Of a stretch of DNA of 64,000 nt, positions 23,423 to 32,518 are shown piece after piece (position 1 is the first letter of the stretch; each line of letters begins with the position of its first letter). This DNA comes from Dryocola clanedunensis_A (GTDB lineage Bacteria > Pseudomonadota > Gammaproteobacteria > Enterobacterales > Enterobacteriaceae). The notes beneath the pieces are model-generated. The model saw only the letters and a program-made list of their open reading frames with translations, ran no database searches and had not been told where the DNA came from. The position numbers and the translations under genes are program-made. The DNA lies in assembly GCA_038405435.1 (NCBI GenBank), contig JBBYHZ010000008.1. The stretch is one strand, 5' to 3'.

Positions 23423-23447
23423 AGTTTACAAAATTGTTAACAATTTT
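23423..23447 (-). promoter_or_regulatory. lpd promoter region with 18-bp palindrome (ArcA-like)
   Basis: AAAATTGTTAACAATTTT (23430-23447) is a perfect palindrome just upstream of a TAAACT -10-like hexamer read leftward (23423-23428). The same block is present upstream of E. coli lpd. The GTTAACAATT core resembles an ArcA-P half-site, and lpd is known to be ArcA-repressed without oxygen. Assignment to ArcA is inferred. Confidence 0.55.
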
Positions 23448-23516
23448 GAAACAACAAACGGCAAACGTTTTGTCCTATGCAGCAGATAATCCCAGACAGC
23501 ATCATGAGATTATCAG

Positions 23517-23545
23517 AAAAAAGCCGACCAGCAGGCCGGCTTTTT
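23517..23545 (-). terminator. aceF terminator
   Basis: A - strand stem AGCCGGCC/GGTCGGCT (with one mismatch) is followed by six T residues, directly after the aceF stop. It separates aceEF from the lpd promoter. Confidence 0.85.
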
Positions 23546-23548
23546 GGC

Positions 23549-25432
23549 TTACATCACCAGGCGACGAATATCTGCCAGGGTGTTGTTGATGATGGTAATA
23601 AAGCGCGCACCATCTGCACCGTCGATCACGCGGTGGTCGAAGGAGAGAGACATTGGCATCATCAGACGCGGCACGAACTCTTTACCGTTCCACACAGGCT
23701 CCATCGCGGACTTGGAGACACCGAGGATAGCCACTTCCGGCGCGTTAACGATTGGCGCGAAGTGAGTTGTCCCGATACCGCCCAGGCTTGAGATAGTGAA
23801 GCAGCCGCCCTGCATTTCGCCAGCGGTCAGCTTACCGTCACGGGCTTTCTTGGAGATAGCCATCAGTTCACGGGACAGCTCGGTGATGCTCTTCTTGTTC
23901 ACATCTTTGAACACCGGAACCACCAGGCCGTTTGGCGTATCAACCGCCACGCCGACGTTGATGTATTTCTTCAGCGTCAGCTTCTGGCCGTCTTCGGACA
24001 GGGAGCTGTTAAAGCGAGGCATCTGCTCAAGTGCAGTTGCAACAGCCTTCATGATGAACACCACAGGAGTGAACTTCACGTCCAGCTTACGCTTAGCCGC
24101 TTCTTCGTTCTGCTGCTTACGGAACGCTTCCAGATCGGTGATGTCGGTTTTGTCGAAGTGGGTAACGTGCGGGATCATCACCCAGTTACGGCTCAGGTTG
24201 GCACCAGAAATTTTCTGGATGCGGCCCATTTCCACTTCTTCGATTTCACCAAACTTGCTGAAGTCGACTTTTGGCCATGGCAGCATGCCAGGCAGACCGC
24301 CGCCCGTCGCTGCCGGAGCAGTTTCAGCACGTTTAACAGCGTCTTTCACGTAAGCCTGTACGTCTTCGCGCAGGATACGGCCTTTACGGCCAGTGCCCTT
24401 CACTTTCGCCAGGTTTACACCGAACTCGCGCGCCAGGCGGCGAATCAGCGGAGTCGCGTGGACGTAAGCGTCATTTTCAGCGAATTCAGTTTTGCCGGAA
24501 GCCGCAGCTGGTGCAGCCGCTGGTTTATCAGCTTTTGCCGCAGGAGCCGGAGCCGCTGCCTCTTGCTTAGCCGCCGGAGCTGGCGCTGCGCCTTCAACTT
24601 CGAAGACCATGATCAGGGAGCCGGTAGACACTTTGTCGCCGGTGCTGATTTTGATTTCTTTAACTACGCCCGCAAACGGAGCCGGCACTTCCATAGAAGC
24701 TTTGTCACCTTCAACGGTGATCAGCGATTGTTCAGCGGCAACTTTGTCGCCCACTTTCACCATCACTTCGGTAACTTCTACTTCGTCGCCGCCGATATCA
24801 GGCACGTTCACTTCTTTCGAGCCGGATGCCGCTGGCGCAGCTGCTGCCGGAGCGGCTTCAGCTTTGGATTCTGTAGCAGCAGGTGCAGCACCCGCCACTT
24901 CGAAGACCATAATCAGGGAGCCGGTAGACACTTTGTCGCCGGTATTGATTTTGATCTCTTTCACAACGCCTGCGAACGGCGCCGGGACTTCCATAGAAGC
25001 TTTGTCACCTTCAACGGTGATCAGAGACTGCTCTGCTTCTACTTTGTCGCCAACTTTAACCATGATCTCGGTAACTTCTACTTCGTCACCGCCGATGTCC
25101 GGTACGTTCACTTCTTTTGCTGCCGCAGCTGCAGGAGCGGCCGCCGGCGCTGCTTCTTTCTTCTCTTCTGCCTGAGCAGGTGCAGCGGCTGCTGCACCTT
25201 CGGCGGAATCGAAAATCATGATCGGTGAGCCCGTAGCCACTTTGTCGCCAACGGAGACTTTAATCTCTTTAACGACGCCAGCCTGAGGTGACGGAACTTC
25301 CATAGAGGCTTTGTCGCCTTCTACGGTGATCAGCGACTGTTCAGCTTCAACTTTGTCGCCCACTTTGACCAGGATCTCGGTGATTTCAACTTCATCAGCC
25401 CCGATGTCCGGTACGTTGATTTCGATAGCCAT
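23549..25432 (-). CDS. aceF: Dihydrolipoamide acetyltransferase (E2) of pyruvate dehydrogenase
   Basis: Core of the pyruvate dehydrogenase complex, moving the acetyl group from the lipoyl arm to CoA. It is 627 aa. There are three tandem lipoyl domains with the lipoylated lysine in GDKASMEVP at Lys41, Lys144 and Lys244, joined by long Ala/Pro linkers. A peripheral subunit-binding domain (about 324-362, PLIRRLAREFGV) and the catalytic domain follow, ending in SFDHRVIDGADGARF with catalytic His600. It lies 15 bp after aceE. Confidence 0.98.
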   Translation of the reverse strand: MAIEINVPDIGADEVEITEILVKVGDKVEAEQSLITVEGDKASMEVPSPQAGVVKEIKVSVGDKVATGSPIMIFDSAEGAAAAAPAQAEEKKEAAPAAAPAAAAAKEVNVPDIGGDEVEVTEIMVKVGDKVEAEQSLITVEGDKASMEVPAPFAGVVKEIKINTGDKVSTGSLIMVFEVAGAAPAATESKAEAAPAAAAPAASGSKEVNVPDIGGDEVEVTEVMVKVGDKVAAEQSLITVEGDKASMEVPAPFAGVVKEIKISTGDKVSTGSLIMVFEVEGAAPAPAAKQEAAAPAPAAKADKPAAAPAAASGKTEFAENDAYVHATPLIRRLAREFGVNLAKVKGTGRKGRILREDVQAYVKDAVKRAETAPAATGGGLPGMLPWPKVDFSKFGEIEEVEMGRIQKISGANLSRNWVMIPHVTHFDKTDITDLEAFRKQQNEEAAKRKLDVKFTPVVFIMKAVATALEQMPRFNSSLSEDGQKLTLKKYINVGVAVDTPNGLVVPVFKDVNKKSITELSRELMAISKKARDGKLTAGEMQGGCFTISSLGGIGTTHFAPIVNAPEVAILGVSKSAMEPVWNGKEFVPRLMMPMSLSFDHRVIDGADGARFITIINNTLADIRRLVM

Positions 25433-25447
25433 TATCTTCTTTACCTC

Positions 25448-28111
25448 TTACGCCAGACGCGGGTTAACTTTATCTGCATCGATATTGAATTTGGTGATGG
25501 CTTCCGCTACCACTTTCTTATCGATTTCACCACGTTTAGCCAGCTCGCCCAGCGCGGCAACAACCACGTAGGATGAGTCAACTTCGAAGTGGTGACGCAG
25601 GTTTTCGCGGCTGTCTGAACGACCGAAGCCATCAGTGCCCAGTACGCGGTAGTCGCTTGCCGGGATGAAGTTACGGATCTGCTCAGCGAACAGTTTCATA
25701 TAGTCAGTAGATGCCACCGCTGGTGCATCGCTCAGAACCTGAGCAACGTACGGTACGCGTGGTTCTTCAGTTGGGTGCAGCATGTTCCAGCGCTCACAGT
25801 CCTGACCGTCACGGGCCAGTTCGGTGAAGGAGGTGACGCTGAATACGTCGGAGCCTACGCCGTAGTCTTTAGCCAGGATCTGCGCTGCTTCACGTACGTG
25901 ACGCAGGATAGAACCGGAGCCCATCAGCTGAACTTTACCTTTGCTACCTTCAACGGTTTCCAGTTTGTAGATACCTTTACGGATACCTTCTTCCGCACCC
26001 TGCGGCATCGCAGGCATGTGGTAGTTTTCGTTGAGCGTAGTGATGTAGTAGTAAATGTTCTCTTGCGCTTCACCGTACATACGCTCCAGACCGTCATGCA
26101 TGATGACAGCGACTTCGTAAGCGTAAGAAGGATCGTAAGAGATACAGTTCGGGATAGTCAGAGACTGAATATGGCTGTGGCCATCTTCGTGCTGCAGACC
26201 TTCACCGTTCAGCGTGGTACGACCGGAAGTCCCGCCTACCAGGAAGCCACGTGCCTGCTGGTCACCTGCTGCCCAGCACAGGTCGCCGATACGCTGGAAA
26301 CCGAACATGGAGTAGTAGATGTAGAACGGAATCATCGGCAAGTTGTTGGTGCTGTAAGAGGTCGCAGCAGCCAGCCAGGAAGAACCTGCGCCCAGCTCGT
26401 TGATACCTTCCTGCAGGATCTGACCTTTCTCGTCTTCTTTGTAGTAAGCAACCTGCTCACGGTCCTGCGGGGTGTACTGCTGGCCGTTCGGGCTGTAAAT
26501 ACCAATCTGACGGAACAGACCTTCCATACCGAAGGTACGCGCTTCATCGGCGATGATTGGAACCAGACGGTCTTTGATAGACGGGTTCTTCAGCATCACG
26601 TTCAGAGCACGAACGAAGGCGATGGTGGTGGAGATCTCTTTGTTCTGCTCTTCCAGCAGCTGGCTGAAGTCTTCAAGCTTAGGCAGCTCAAGCTTCTCGG
26701 TGAACTTAGGCATACGAGAAGGCAGGTAGCCGTTCAGCTTTTCACGCTGGCCGTGCAGGTATTTGTACTCTTCGCTGCCTTCTTCAAACTTAACGTACGG
26801 CAGTTTTTCGATGTCGGCATCAGCCACAGGCACATTGAAACGATCGCGGACATAGCGCACGCCGTCCATGTTCATTTTCTTAACCTGGTGAGCGATGTTT
26901 TTCCCTTCGGCGGTGTCACCCATGCCATACCCTTTGATGGTATGAGCCAGGATCACGGTTGCTTTGCCTTTGGTTTCCTGTGCTTTTTTCAGTGCAGCGT
27001 AGACTTTCTTCGGATCGTGGCCACCGCGGTTCAGCGCCCAGATCTGCTCGTCAGTCCAGTCAGCAACCAGTGCGGCAGTTTCCGGATATTTACCGAAGAA
27101 GTGCTCACGCACGTACGCGCCGTTCTTGGATTTGAAGGTCTGATAGTCGCCGTCAACGGTTTCGTTCATCAGCTGAATCAGTTTACCGCTGGTATCTTTA
27201 CGCAGCAGTTCGTCCCAGCGGGAACCCCACATGACTTTGATAACGTTCCAGCCAGCGCCCGCGAAGATGCCTTCCAGTTCGTTAATAATTTTGCCGTTGC
27301 CGGTGACCGGGCCATCAAGACGCTGCAGGTTGCAGTTGATGATGAAGCACAGGTTGTCCAGCTTTTCACGGGTAGCGATAGTGATGGCGCCTTTAGATTC
27401 TGGCTCATCCATCTCGCCGTCGCCCAGGAACGCGTAAACGCGCTGAGCAGAGGTGTCTTTCAGACCACGGTGTTCCAGGTATTTCTGGAATTTAGCCTGG
27501 TAAATCGCGCCGATTGGACCCAGACCCATAGAGACGGTCGGGAACTGCCAGAACTCAGGCATCAGTTTCGGGTGCGGATAAGAAGACAGGCCGTTGCCGT
27601 GGACTTCCTGACGGAAGTTGTTCATCTGCTCTTCAGTCAGACGACCTTCCAGGAAGGCACGCGCGTACACGCCCGGAGAGATGTGGCCCTGGAAGTACAC
27701 CAGATCGCCGCCGTCTTTTTCTGTGCGAGCACGGAAGAAGTGGTTGAAGCACACATCATAGACAGTTGCGGAAGACTGGAAAGATGCCATGTGGCCGCCC
27801 AGCTCGAGGTCTTTTTTAGACGCACGCAGCACGGTCATGATGGCATTCCAGCGGATAGCAGAACGAATACGACGTTCCAGCTCCAGATTGCCCGGGTATT
27901 CCGGTTCATCTTCAACGGCAATAGTGTTTACGTAGTTGGCTGCACCTGTGCCAGCTGCCACTTTAACGCCGCCTTTGCGGGCTTCGGACAGTAACTGGTC
28001 GATGAGATACTGAGCACGCTCAACACCTTCTTCACGGATGACCGATTCGATCGCCTGTTGCCAGTCGCGAGTTTCGATCGGATCCACGTCATTTGGGAAA
28101 CGTTCTGACAT
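25448..28111 (-). CDS. aceE: Pyruvate dehydrogenase E1 component
   Basis: Thiamine-diphosphate enzyme that decarboxylates pyruvate and acetylates the E2 lipoyl groups. It is 887 aa, the homodimeric E1 length. The cofactor motif is GDGEMDEPES running to NCNLQRLDGPVTGN; the N-terminal DPIETRDWQQAIESVIREEG segment binds E2. It follows pdhR and precedes aceF, so it is transcribed from the pdhR promoter and probably also from a promoter in the 143-bp gap, which contains a long hairpin. Confidence 0.98.
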   Translation of the reverse strand: MSERFPNDVDPIETRDWQQAIESVIREEGVERAQYLIDQLLSEARKGGVKVAAGTGAANYVNTIAVEDEPEYPGNLELERRIRSAIRWNAIMTVLRASKKDLELGGHMASFQSSATVYDVCFNHFFRARTEKDGGDLVYFQGHISPGVYARAFLEGRLTEEQMNNFRQEVHGNGLSSYPHPKLMPEFWQFPTVSMGLGPIGAIYQAKFQKYLEHRGLKDTSAQRVYAFLGDGEMDEPESKGAITIATREKLDNLCFIINCNLQRLDGPVTGNGKIINELEGIFAGAGWNVIKVMWGSRWDELLRKDTSGKLIQLMNETVDGDYQTFKSKNGAYVREHFFGKYPETAALVADWTDEQIWALNRGGHDPKKVYAALKKAQETKGKATVILAHTIKGYGMGDTAEGKNIAHQVKKMNMDGVRYVRDRFNVPVADADIEKLPYVKFEEGSEEYKYLHGQREKLNGYLPSRMPKFTEKLELPKLEDFSQLLEEQNKEISTTIAFVRALNVMLKNPSIKDRLVPIIADEARTFGMEGLFRQIGIYSPNGQQYTPQDREQVAYYKEDEKGQILQEGINELGAGSSWLAAATSYSTNNLPMIPFYIYYSMFGFQRIGDLCWAAGDQQARGFLVGGTSGRTTLNGEGLQHEDGHSHIQSLTIPNCISYDPSYAYEVAVIMHDGLERMYGEAQENIYYYITTLNENYHMPAMPQGAEEGIRKGIYKLETVEGSKGKVQLMGSGSILRHVREAAQILAKDYGVGSDVFSVTSFTELARDGQDCERWNMLHPTEEPRVPYVAQVLSDAPAVASTDYMKLFAEQIRNFIPASDYRVLGTDGFGRSDSRENLRHHFEVDSSYVVVAALGELAKRGEIDKKVVAEAITKFNIDADKVNPRLA

Positions 28112-28152
28112 GGGTGGTATTCCTTATCTGTGTCTAATACGTTGATTATCTG

Positions 28153-28201
28153 GAACCTGTCCCATTGTGCTTTTCCTGAAAAAGCACAATAAGACAGGTT
28201 C
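28153..28201. other. Long RNA hairpin between pdhR and aceE
   Basis: GAACCTGTC (28153-28161) pairs with GACAGGTTC (28193-28201), and ATTGTGCTTTT (28164-28174) with AAAAGCACAAT inside it, giving a stem of about 20 bp with a small internal bulge. No T-run follows on the - strand. It is therefore more likely a processing or stability element between regulator and enzyme genes than a full terminator. Confidence 0.7.
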
Positions 28202-28254
28202 TGCGTTTAGTTGCCGCGCTCTAAGATTGGCGCTTAGAACCAGAAATCTGGCCC

Positions 28255-29019
28255 TTATTCCTTACGTTGCTGAAGGCGGCGCAGAGAACGTTCACGACGG
28301 CTCTCCTCACGGCTGCGATCCAGCAATATTTCCTCAATAAACGCCAGGTGACGGTGCGACGCTTCACGCGCCTGCTCCGGCTGACGAGCCATAATCGCCG
28401 CAAAAATGCTGGCGCGATGGCTGCTCACTTGCGCCAGCATTTCACGGCGCGCGTAGAGCAATTCAAAATTCTGACGAACGTTTTGTTCGAGCATGGGCGA
28501 CATGCAGCGCAACAAGTGTAGTAGCACAACGTTGTGTGCGGCTTCAGTTACTGCGATTTGGTACTGCATAACGGCATCGGATTCGACGTCTAAATCGCCT
28601 GATTCCTGGGCCTGCTGAATCGCTAAGTGGCAGTCGCCGATACGCTTAAGGTCTTCGTCCGTCCCACGCAGTGCGGCGTAGTAAGCGGCGATCCCTTCGA
28701 GGGCATGGCGGGTTTCAAGCAGGTCAAACTGGGATTCGGGATGGTCAGAAAGCAGTTCTACAAGCGGATCGCTTAAGCTCTGCCAGAGGCTGTTTTGGAC
28801 AAAAGTGCCACCGCCCTGACGACGAAGCAGGAGTCCTTTCGCCTCGAGACGCTGGATAGCCTCGCGCAGGGAAGGACGAGAAACGTCAAACTGCTTTGCC
28901 AGTTCACGTTCGGGTGGAAGTTTTTCGCCGGGACGCAAGGTGCCCTCAAGGATGAGAAACTCCAACTGCTGCTCAATCACATCGGATAATTTTGGTTGGC
29001 GGATTTTGCTGTAGGCCAT
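28255..29019 (-). CDS. pdhR: Pyruvate-responsive GntR-family repressor PdhR
   Basis: Represses the pdhR-aceEF-lpd region and other respiratory genes; pyruvate releases it from DNA. It is 254 aa. The N-terminal winged helix contains LRPGEKLPPERELAKQF and SRPSLREAIQRLEAKG, the GntR signature. The C-terminal FCD ligand domain contains the metal-binding-type histidines (SSHRASIFAAI and EASHRHLAFIEE). An operator lies over its own promoter, indicating autoregulation. Confidence 0.97.
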   Translation of the reverse strand: MAYSKIRQPKLSDVIEQQLEFLILEGTLRPGEKLPPERELAKQFDVSRPSLREAIQRLEAKGLLLRRQGGGTFVQNSLWQSLSDPLVELLSDHPESQFDLLETRHALEGIAAYYAALRGTDEDLKRIGDCHLAIQQAQESGDLDVESDAVMQYQIAVTEAAHNVVLLHLLRCMSPMLEQNVRQNFELLYARREMLAQVSSHRASIFAAIMARQPEQAREASHRHLAFIEEILLDRSREESRRERSLRRLQQRKE

Positions 29020-29051
29020 TCTTCCCTATCTCTGCCATTTAGCCCAGAGTC

Positions 29052-29094
29052 AATTGGTATGACCAATTTCACATTCGTGACGCTAAAGTAACAA
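29052..29094 (-). promoter_or_regulatory. pdhR promoter with PdhR operator
   Basis: The 17-bp palindrome AATTGGT-ATG-ACCAATT (29052-29068) is a full match to the PdhR box. It overlaps the downstream edge of a -10-like TGAAAT (29066-29071), which stands 17 bp from -35 TTGTTA (29089-29094) read leftward. Binding here would block initiation, giving autorepression relieved by pyruvate. Confidence 0.85.
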
Positions 29095-29573
29095 AGTATT
29101 CACCTTCTGTCCATCCTGGTTTTGATTGAAATCATTAAAGCGGACACATTTTAACAACATTACAGAACCGCCTTTTCAAACCTGTAACTTTGCACAAATT
29201 ATGTGTTTACCACGGCGGGAAGCTATTTAACGTTTCGTAAACGACAATATTTGCGTTTTCTTGCAGCCTGAACCGATTCAACAGCTAAAAAGATGAATAT
29301 AAATTCAAAAAATGCCGCTTATATTCCAGGAATAATGGACAGGCGCTTCAAGGCACGGTTCTCACACTGCTCTCTTTTTATCCAACCGGTCACGACTGCT
29401 ACAGAAAGCAGGTGCAAACGCTGCCGCTTACCACTATTCTTGGCGCTGCGGTACCCCTTTATCAAAAATACTGGAATCAAAAACCGTAAAATAAAGACTA
29501 CACCTTACGGAATCACAAAATTACACACGCCGTTACGAGCGTATAAGAACAACCACAATCACGAGGTTTATCG
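29095..29573. other. Divergent pdhR-aroP intergenic region, no gene seen
   Basis: About 480 bp of AT-richer sequence between the pdhR promoter and aroP. It must hold the aroP promoter. A small frame at 29293 has no plausible ribosome-binding site or recognisable protein, and I could not find a convincing TyrR box of the TGTAAA-N6-TTTACA type expected for aroP. Confidence 0.6.
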
Positions 29574-30947
29574 ATGGATGGTCATCAGCAGGGCGGCGAC
29601 ACGCTAAAGCGCGGCCTTAAAAACCGCCATATTCAGCTCATCGCGCTAGGTGGAGCAATCGGCACAGGCCTGTTTCTGGGCAGCGCGTCCGTCATCCAGT
29701 CGGCGGGTCCGGGGATCATTCTCGGCTACGCCATCGCAGGATTTATCGCGTTTTTAATTATGCGCCAGCTCGGCGAAATGGTCGTTGAAGAGCCCGTTGC
29801 CGGTTCATTCAGCCATTTTGCCTACAAATACTGGGGCGGGTTCGCAGGTTTTGCCTCCGGCTGGAACTACTGGGTGCTTTACGTGCTGGTAGCCATGGCA
29901 GAGCTGACCGCCGTGGGCAAATACGTGCAGTTCTGGTGGCCTGAAATTCCAACCTGGGCTTCCGCTGCCGCCTTCTTCGTGCTGATCAACGCCATCAACC
30001 TCACCAACGTCAAAGTATTTGGCGAAATGGAGTTCTGGTTTGCGATCATCAAGGTTGTTGCCGTTGTAGCCATGATTCTCTTCGGCGGCTGGCTGCTGTT
30101 CAGCGATACCGCTGGACCGCAGGCTACGGTACGCAATTTGTGGGAACAGGGTGGGTTCCTGCCCCACGGCATGACGGGGCTGGTCATGATGATGGCCATT
30201 ATAATGTTCTCTTTCGGCGGCCTCGAGCTGGTTGGGATTACCGCCGCTGAAGCGGACAATCCTGAGGTCAGCATTCCAAAAGCCACTAACCAGGTTATCT
30301 ACCGCATCCTGATTTTCTATGTGGGCTCGCTGGCCGTGCTGCTGTCCCTGATGCCGTGGACTCGCGTTACCGCAGACACCAGCCCGTTTGTTCTTATCTT
30401 CCATGAGCTGGGCGATTCATTCGTCGCCAACGCGCTGAATATCGTCATTCTGACGGCAGCGCTGTCCGTGTATAACAGCTGCGTCTACTGCAACAGCCGC
30501 ATGCTGTTCGGCCTGGCACAGCAGGGCAACGCCCCGAAAGCGCTGCTGAAAGTTGACCGCCGCGGCGTGCCGGTAACCACGATTCTGGTTTCCGCCATTG
30601 CAACCGCCCTCTGCGTGCTGATTAACTATCTGATGCCGGGCGAAGCCTTCGGCCTGCTGATGGCGCTGGTGGTTTCCGCGCTGGTGATCAACTGGGCGAT
30701 GATTAGCCTCGCGCACATCAAGTTCCGCCGTAAGAAAGATCAGCAGGGTGTGAAAACGCGTTTCCCTGCCCTCTTCTATCCGTTGGGGAACTGGGTTTGC
30801 CTGCTGTTCATGGCCGCGATTCTGGTGATTATGGCGATTACGCCGGGGATGGCGATTTCCGTCTGGCTGATCCCGGTTTGGGTACTGATCCTGGCCGTCG
30901 GCTACTGGATTAAAACTCAGCAGAGCCGTAAATCCGTAAAAGCCTGA
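29574..30947 (+). CDS. aroP: Aromatic amino acid permease AroP
   Basis: Proton-coupled inner-membrane importer for phenylalanine, tyrosine and tryptophan; APC superfamily with 12 membrane segments. It is 457 aa. It has the characteristic N-terminal LKRGLKNRHIQLIALGGAIG and GTGLFLGSASVIQSAGPG, and GLELVGITAAEADNP in the middle. A strong terminator follows. It is divergent from pdhR as in E. coli. Confidence 0.96.
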   Translation: MDGHQQGGDTLKRGLKNRHIQLIALGGAIGTGLFLGSASVIQSAGPGIILGYAIAGFIAFLIMRQLGEMVVEEPVAGSFSHFAYKYWGGFAGFASGWNYWVLYVLVAMAELTAVGKYVQFWWPEIPTWASAAAFFVLINAINLTNVKVFGEMEFWFAIIKVVAVVAMILFGGWLLFSDTAGPQATVRNLWEQGGFLPHGMTGLVMMMAIIMFSFGGLELVGITAAEADNPEVSIPKATNQVIYRILIFYVGSLAVLLSLMPWTRVTADTSPFVLIFHELGDSFVANALNIVILTAALSVYNSCVYCNSRMLFGLAQQGNAPKALLKVDRRGVPVTTILVSAIATALCVLINYLMPGEAFGLLMALVVSALVINWAMISLAHIKFRRKKDQQGVKTRFPALFYPLGNWVCLLFMAAILVIMAITPGMAISVWLIPVWVLILAVGYWIKTQQSRKSVKA

Positions 30948-30961
30948 TATTCAGGCGGTGA

Positions 30962-30988
30962 AAAGCGCCCGGCCAGCCCGGGCGCTTT
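30962..30988 (+). terminator. aroP terminator
   Basis: AGCGCCCGG-CCAGC-CCGGGCGCT followed by TTTGTT, 14 bp after the aroP stop codon. Confidence 0.8.
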
Positions 30989-31111
30989 GTTATCTGCTTC
31001 ACACTTTCCCCCTCATGACACGATTGTCCATCCCTTTGACGGTTTCCTGCTGCGCATTTCTGAAGCTTCGGCACAATAATCTTGTCCATATCAAGTTCTG
31101 GAGTGGTAGCG

Positions 31112-32518
31112 ATGGAAAACAGTAAATTATCTGTCCGTGAAAAAATCGGCTACGGGATGGGGGATGCTGGATGCAACATGATTGGCGGTGCCATCATGCT
31201 GTTTCTTAATTATTTTTATACTGATGTATTTGGGCTGGCCCCGGCGCTGGTCGGCGTGCTGCTGTTATCCGTGCGGGTGATTGATGCCGTAACCGACCCG
31301 ATTATGGGAGCTATCGCCGATCGTACTACTTCACGCTGGGGGAGATTTCGTCCCTATCTGCTGTGGATTTCCCTGCCGTATGTTCTGTTTAGCGTGCTGA
31401 TGTTCACCACCCCGGAGTGGAGCTACAATAGCAAGGTTGTCTATGCCTTTGTGACCTATTTCCTTATGTCACTCACCTATACCGCCATCAACATTCCTTA
31501 CTGCTCGCTGGGCGGCGTAATAACGGCCGATCCGCATGAGCGCGTGGCCTGCCAGTCTTACCGCTTCTTTATGGTGGGTATTGCGACCCTGATCCTCTCC
31601 TCCACCCTGCTGCCGATGGCGGACTGGTTTGGCGGCGCGGATAAGGCCAAAGGGTATCAAATGTCGATGGGCGTGATGGCGATCATCGCGCTCTTCATGT
31701 TCCTGTTCTGCTTCGCCACGGTGAAAGAGCGTATTAAGCCGGCCATCCCGTCGAAACATGCTTTGAAGGCCGACCTGAAAGATGTGTGGAAAAACGACCA
31801 GTGGGTGCGGATCCTGCTGTTAACCTTCTGCAACGTGTGTCCCGGCTTTATTCGTATGGCCGCTACCATGTACTACGTGACATGGGTGATGGAAAAATCC
31901 ACTTCATTTGCGAGCATGTTTATCAGCCTTGGCGTGGTCGGCATGATGATTGGTAGCGCGCTGGCAAAACCGCTTACCGATAAATACTGCAAGCTCAAAG
32001 TGTTCTTCTGGACCAACATCATCCTCACCCTTTTCTCCTGCGGCTTCTATTTCCTTGACCCGCATGCCACGACGCTGATTCTGGTCGCCTATTTCGTACT
32101 GAACATCCTGCATCAGCTCCCTTCCCCGCTTCACTGGTCGCTGATGGCCGACGTAGACGATTACGGCGAGTGGAAAACCGGCAAACGCATCACCGGGATC
32201 AGCTTTTCCGGCAACCTGTTCTTCCTTAAATGCGGCCTGGCCGTAGCGGGCGCGATGGTTGGCTTCCTGCTCTCCTGGTATGGTTATGATGCGAGCTTAA
32301 AACAGCAGGGGCCGGAAGCGCTTAACGGCATCGTGATGCTGTTTACTATTATCCCCGGCGTGGGCTATCTCATCACCGCGGGCGTGGTCCGCCTGCTGAA
32401 AGTCGATCGTGAATTAATGAAACAAATTCAGTTGGATCTGGAAAAACGCCGCATCAGCTACCGCGAGCTAAACGATCGCCCGGAGCTCCACCCAACTGAA
32501 AACCTGAGGAACGTGTAA
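31112..32518 (+). CDS. GPH-family glycoside:cation symporter
   Basis: A 468-aa protein of the glycoside-pentoside-hexuronide family (MelB/XynT/YicJ type) with 12 predicted membrane segments. It begins ENSKLSVREKIGYGMGDAGCN and has DAVTDPIMGAIADRT in the second helix pair, the family signature with cation-binding aspartates. The start at ATG 31112 follows GGAG; an earlier in-frame start at 31082 is less likely. Its TAATG overlaps the start of a GH43 glycosidase. The pair therefore probably imports and then splits a pentose oligosaccharide or glycoside, perhaps arabino- or xylo-type. The substrate is inferred only from the partner gene. Confidence 0.88.
   Translation: MENSKLSVREKIGYGMGDAGCNMIGGAIMLFLNYFYTDVFGLAPALVGVLLLSVRVIDAVTDPIMGAIADRTTSRWGRFRPYLLWISLPYVLFSVLMFTTPEWSYNSKVVYAFVTYFLMSLTYTAINIPYCSLGGVITADPHERVACQSYRFFMVGIATLILSSTLLPMADWFGGADKAKGYQMSMGVMAIIALFMFLFCFATVKERIKPAIPSKHALKADLKDVWKNDQWVRILLLTFCNVCPGFIRMAATMYYVTWVMEKSTSFASMFISLGVVGMMIGSALAKPLTDKYCKLKVFFWTNIILTLFSCGFYFLDPHATTLILVAYFVLNILHQLPSPLHWSLMADVDDYGEWKTGKRITGISFSGNLFFLKCGLAVAGAMVGFLLSWYGYDASLKQQGPEALNGIVMLFTIIPGVGYLITAGVVRLLKVDRELMKQIQLDLEKRRISYRELNDRPELHPTENLRNV

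Noticed and set aside
25775..27994. Long + strand frame opposite aceE (739 codons) and a similar one opposite aceF (24158-25228)
   Set aside because: Antisense shadows of highly biased coding sequence; the - strand genes are unambiguous.
29161..29260. TyrR box upstream of aroP
   Set aside because: Half-site-like TGTAAC and GTTTAC segments exist, but none forms a properly spaced TGTAAA-N6-TTTACA pair.
29293..29607. Small + strand ORF upstream of aroP
   Set aside because: It overlaps the aroP start in another frame, has no ribosome-binding site and no recognisable family.
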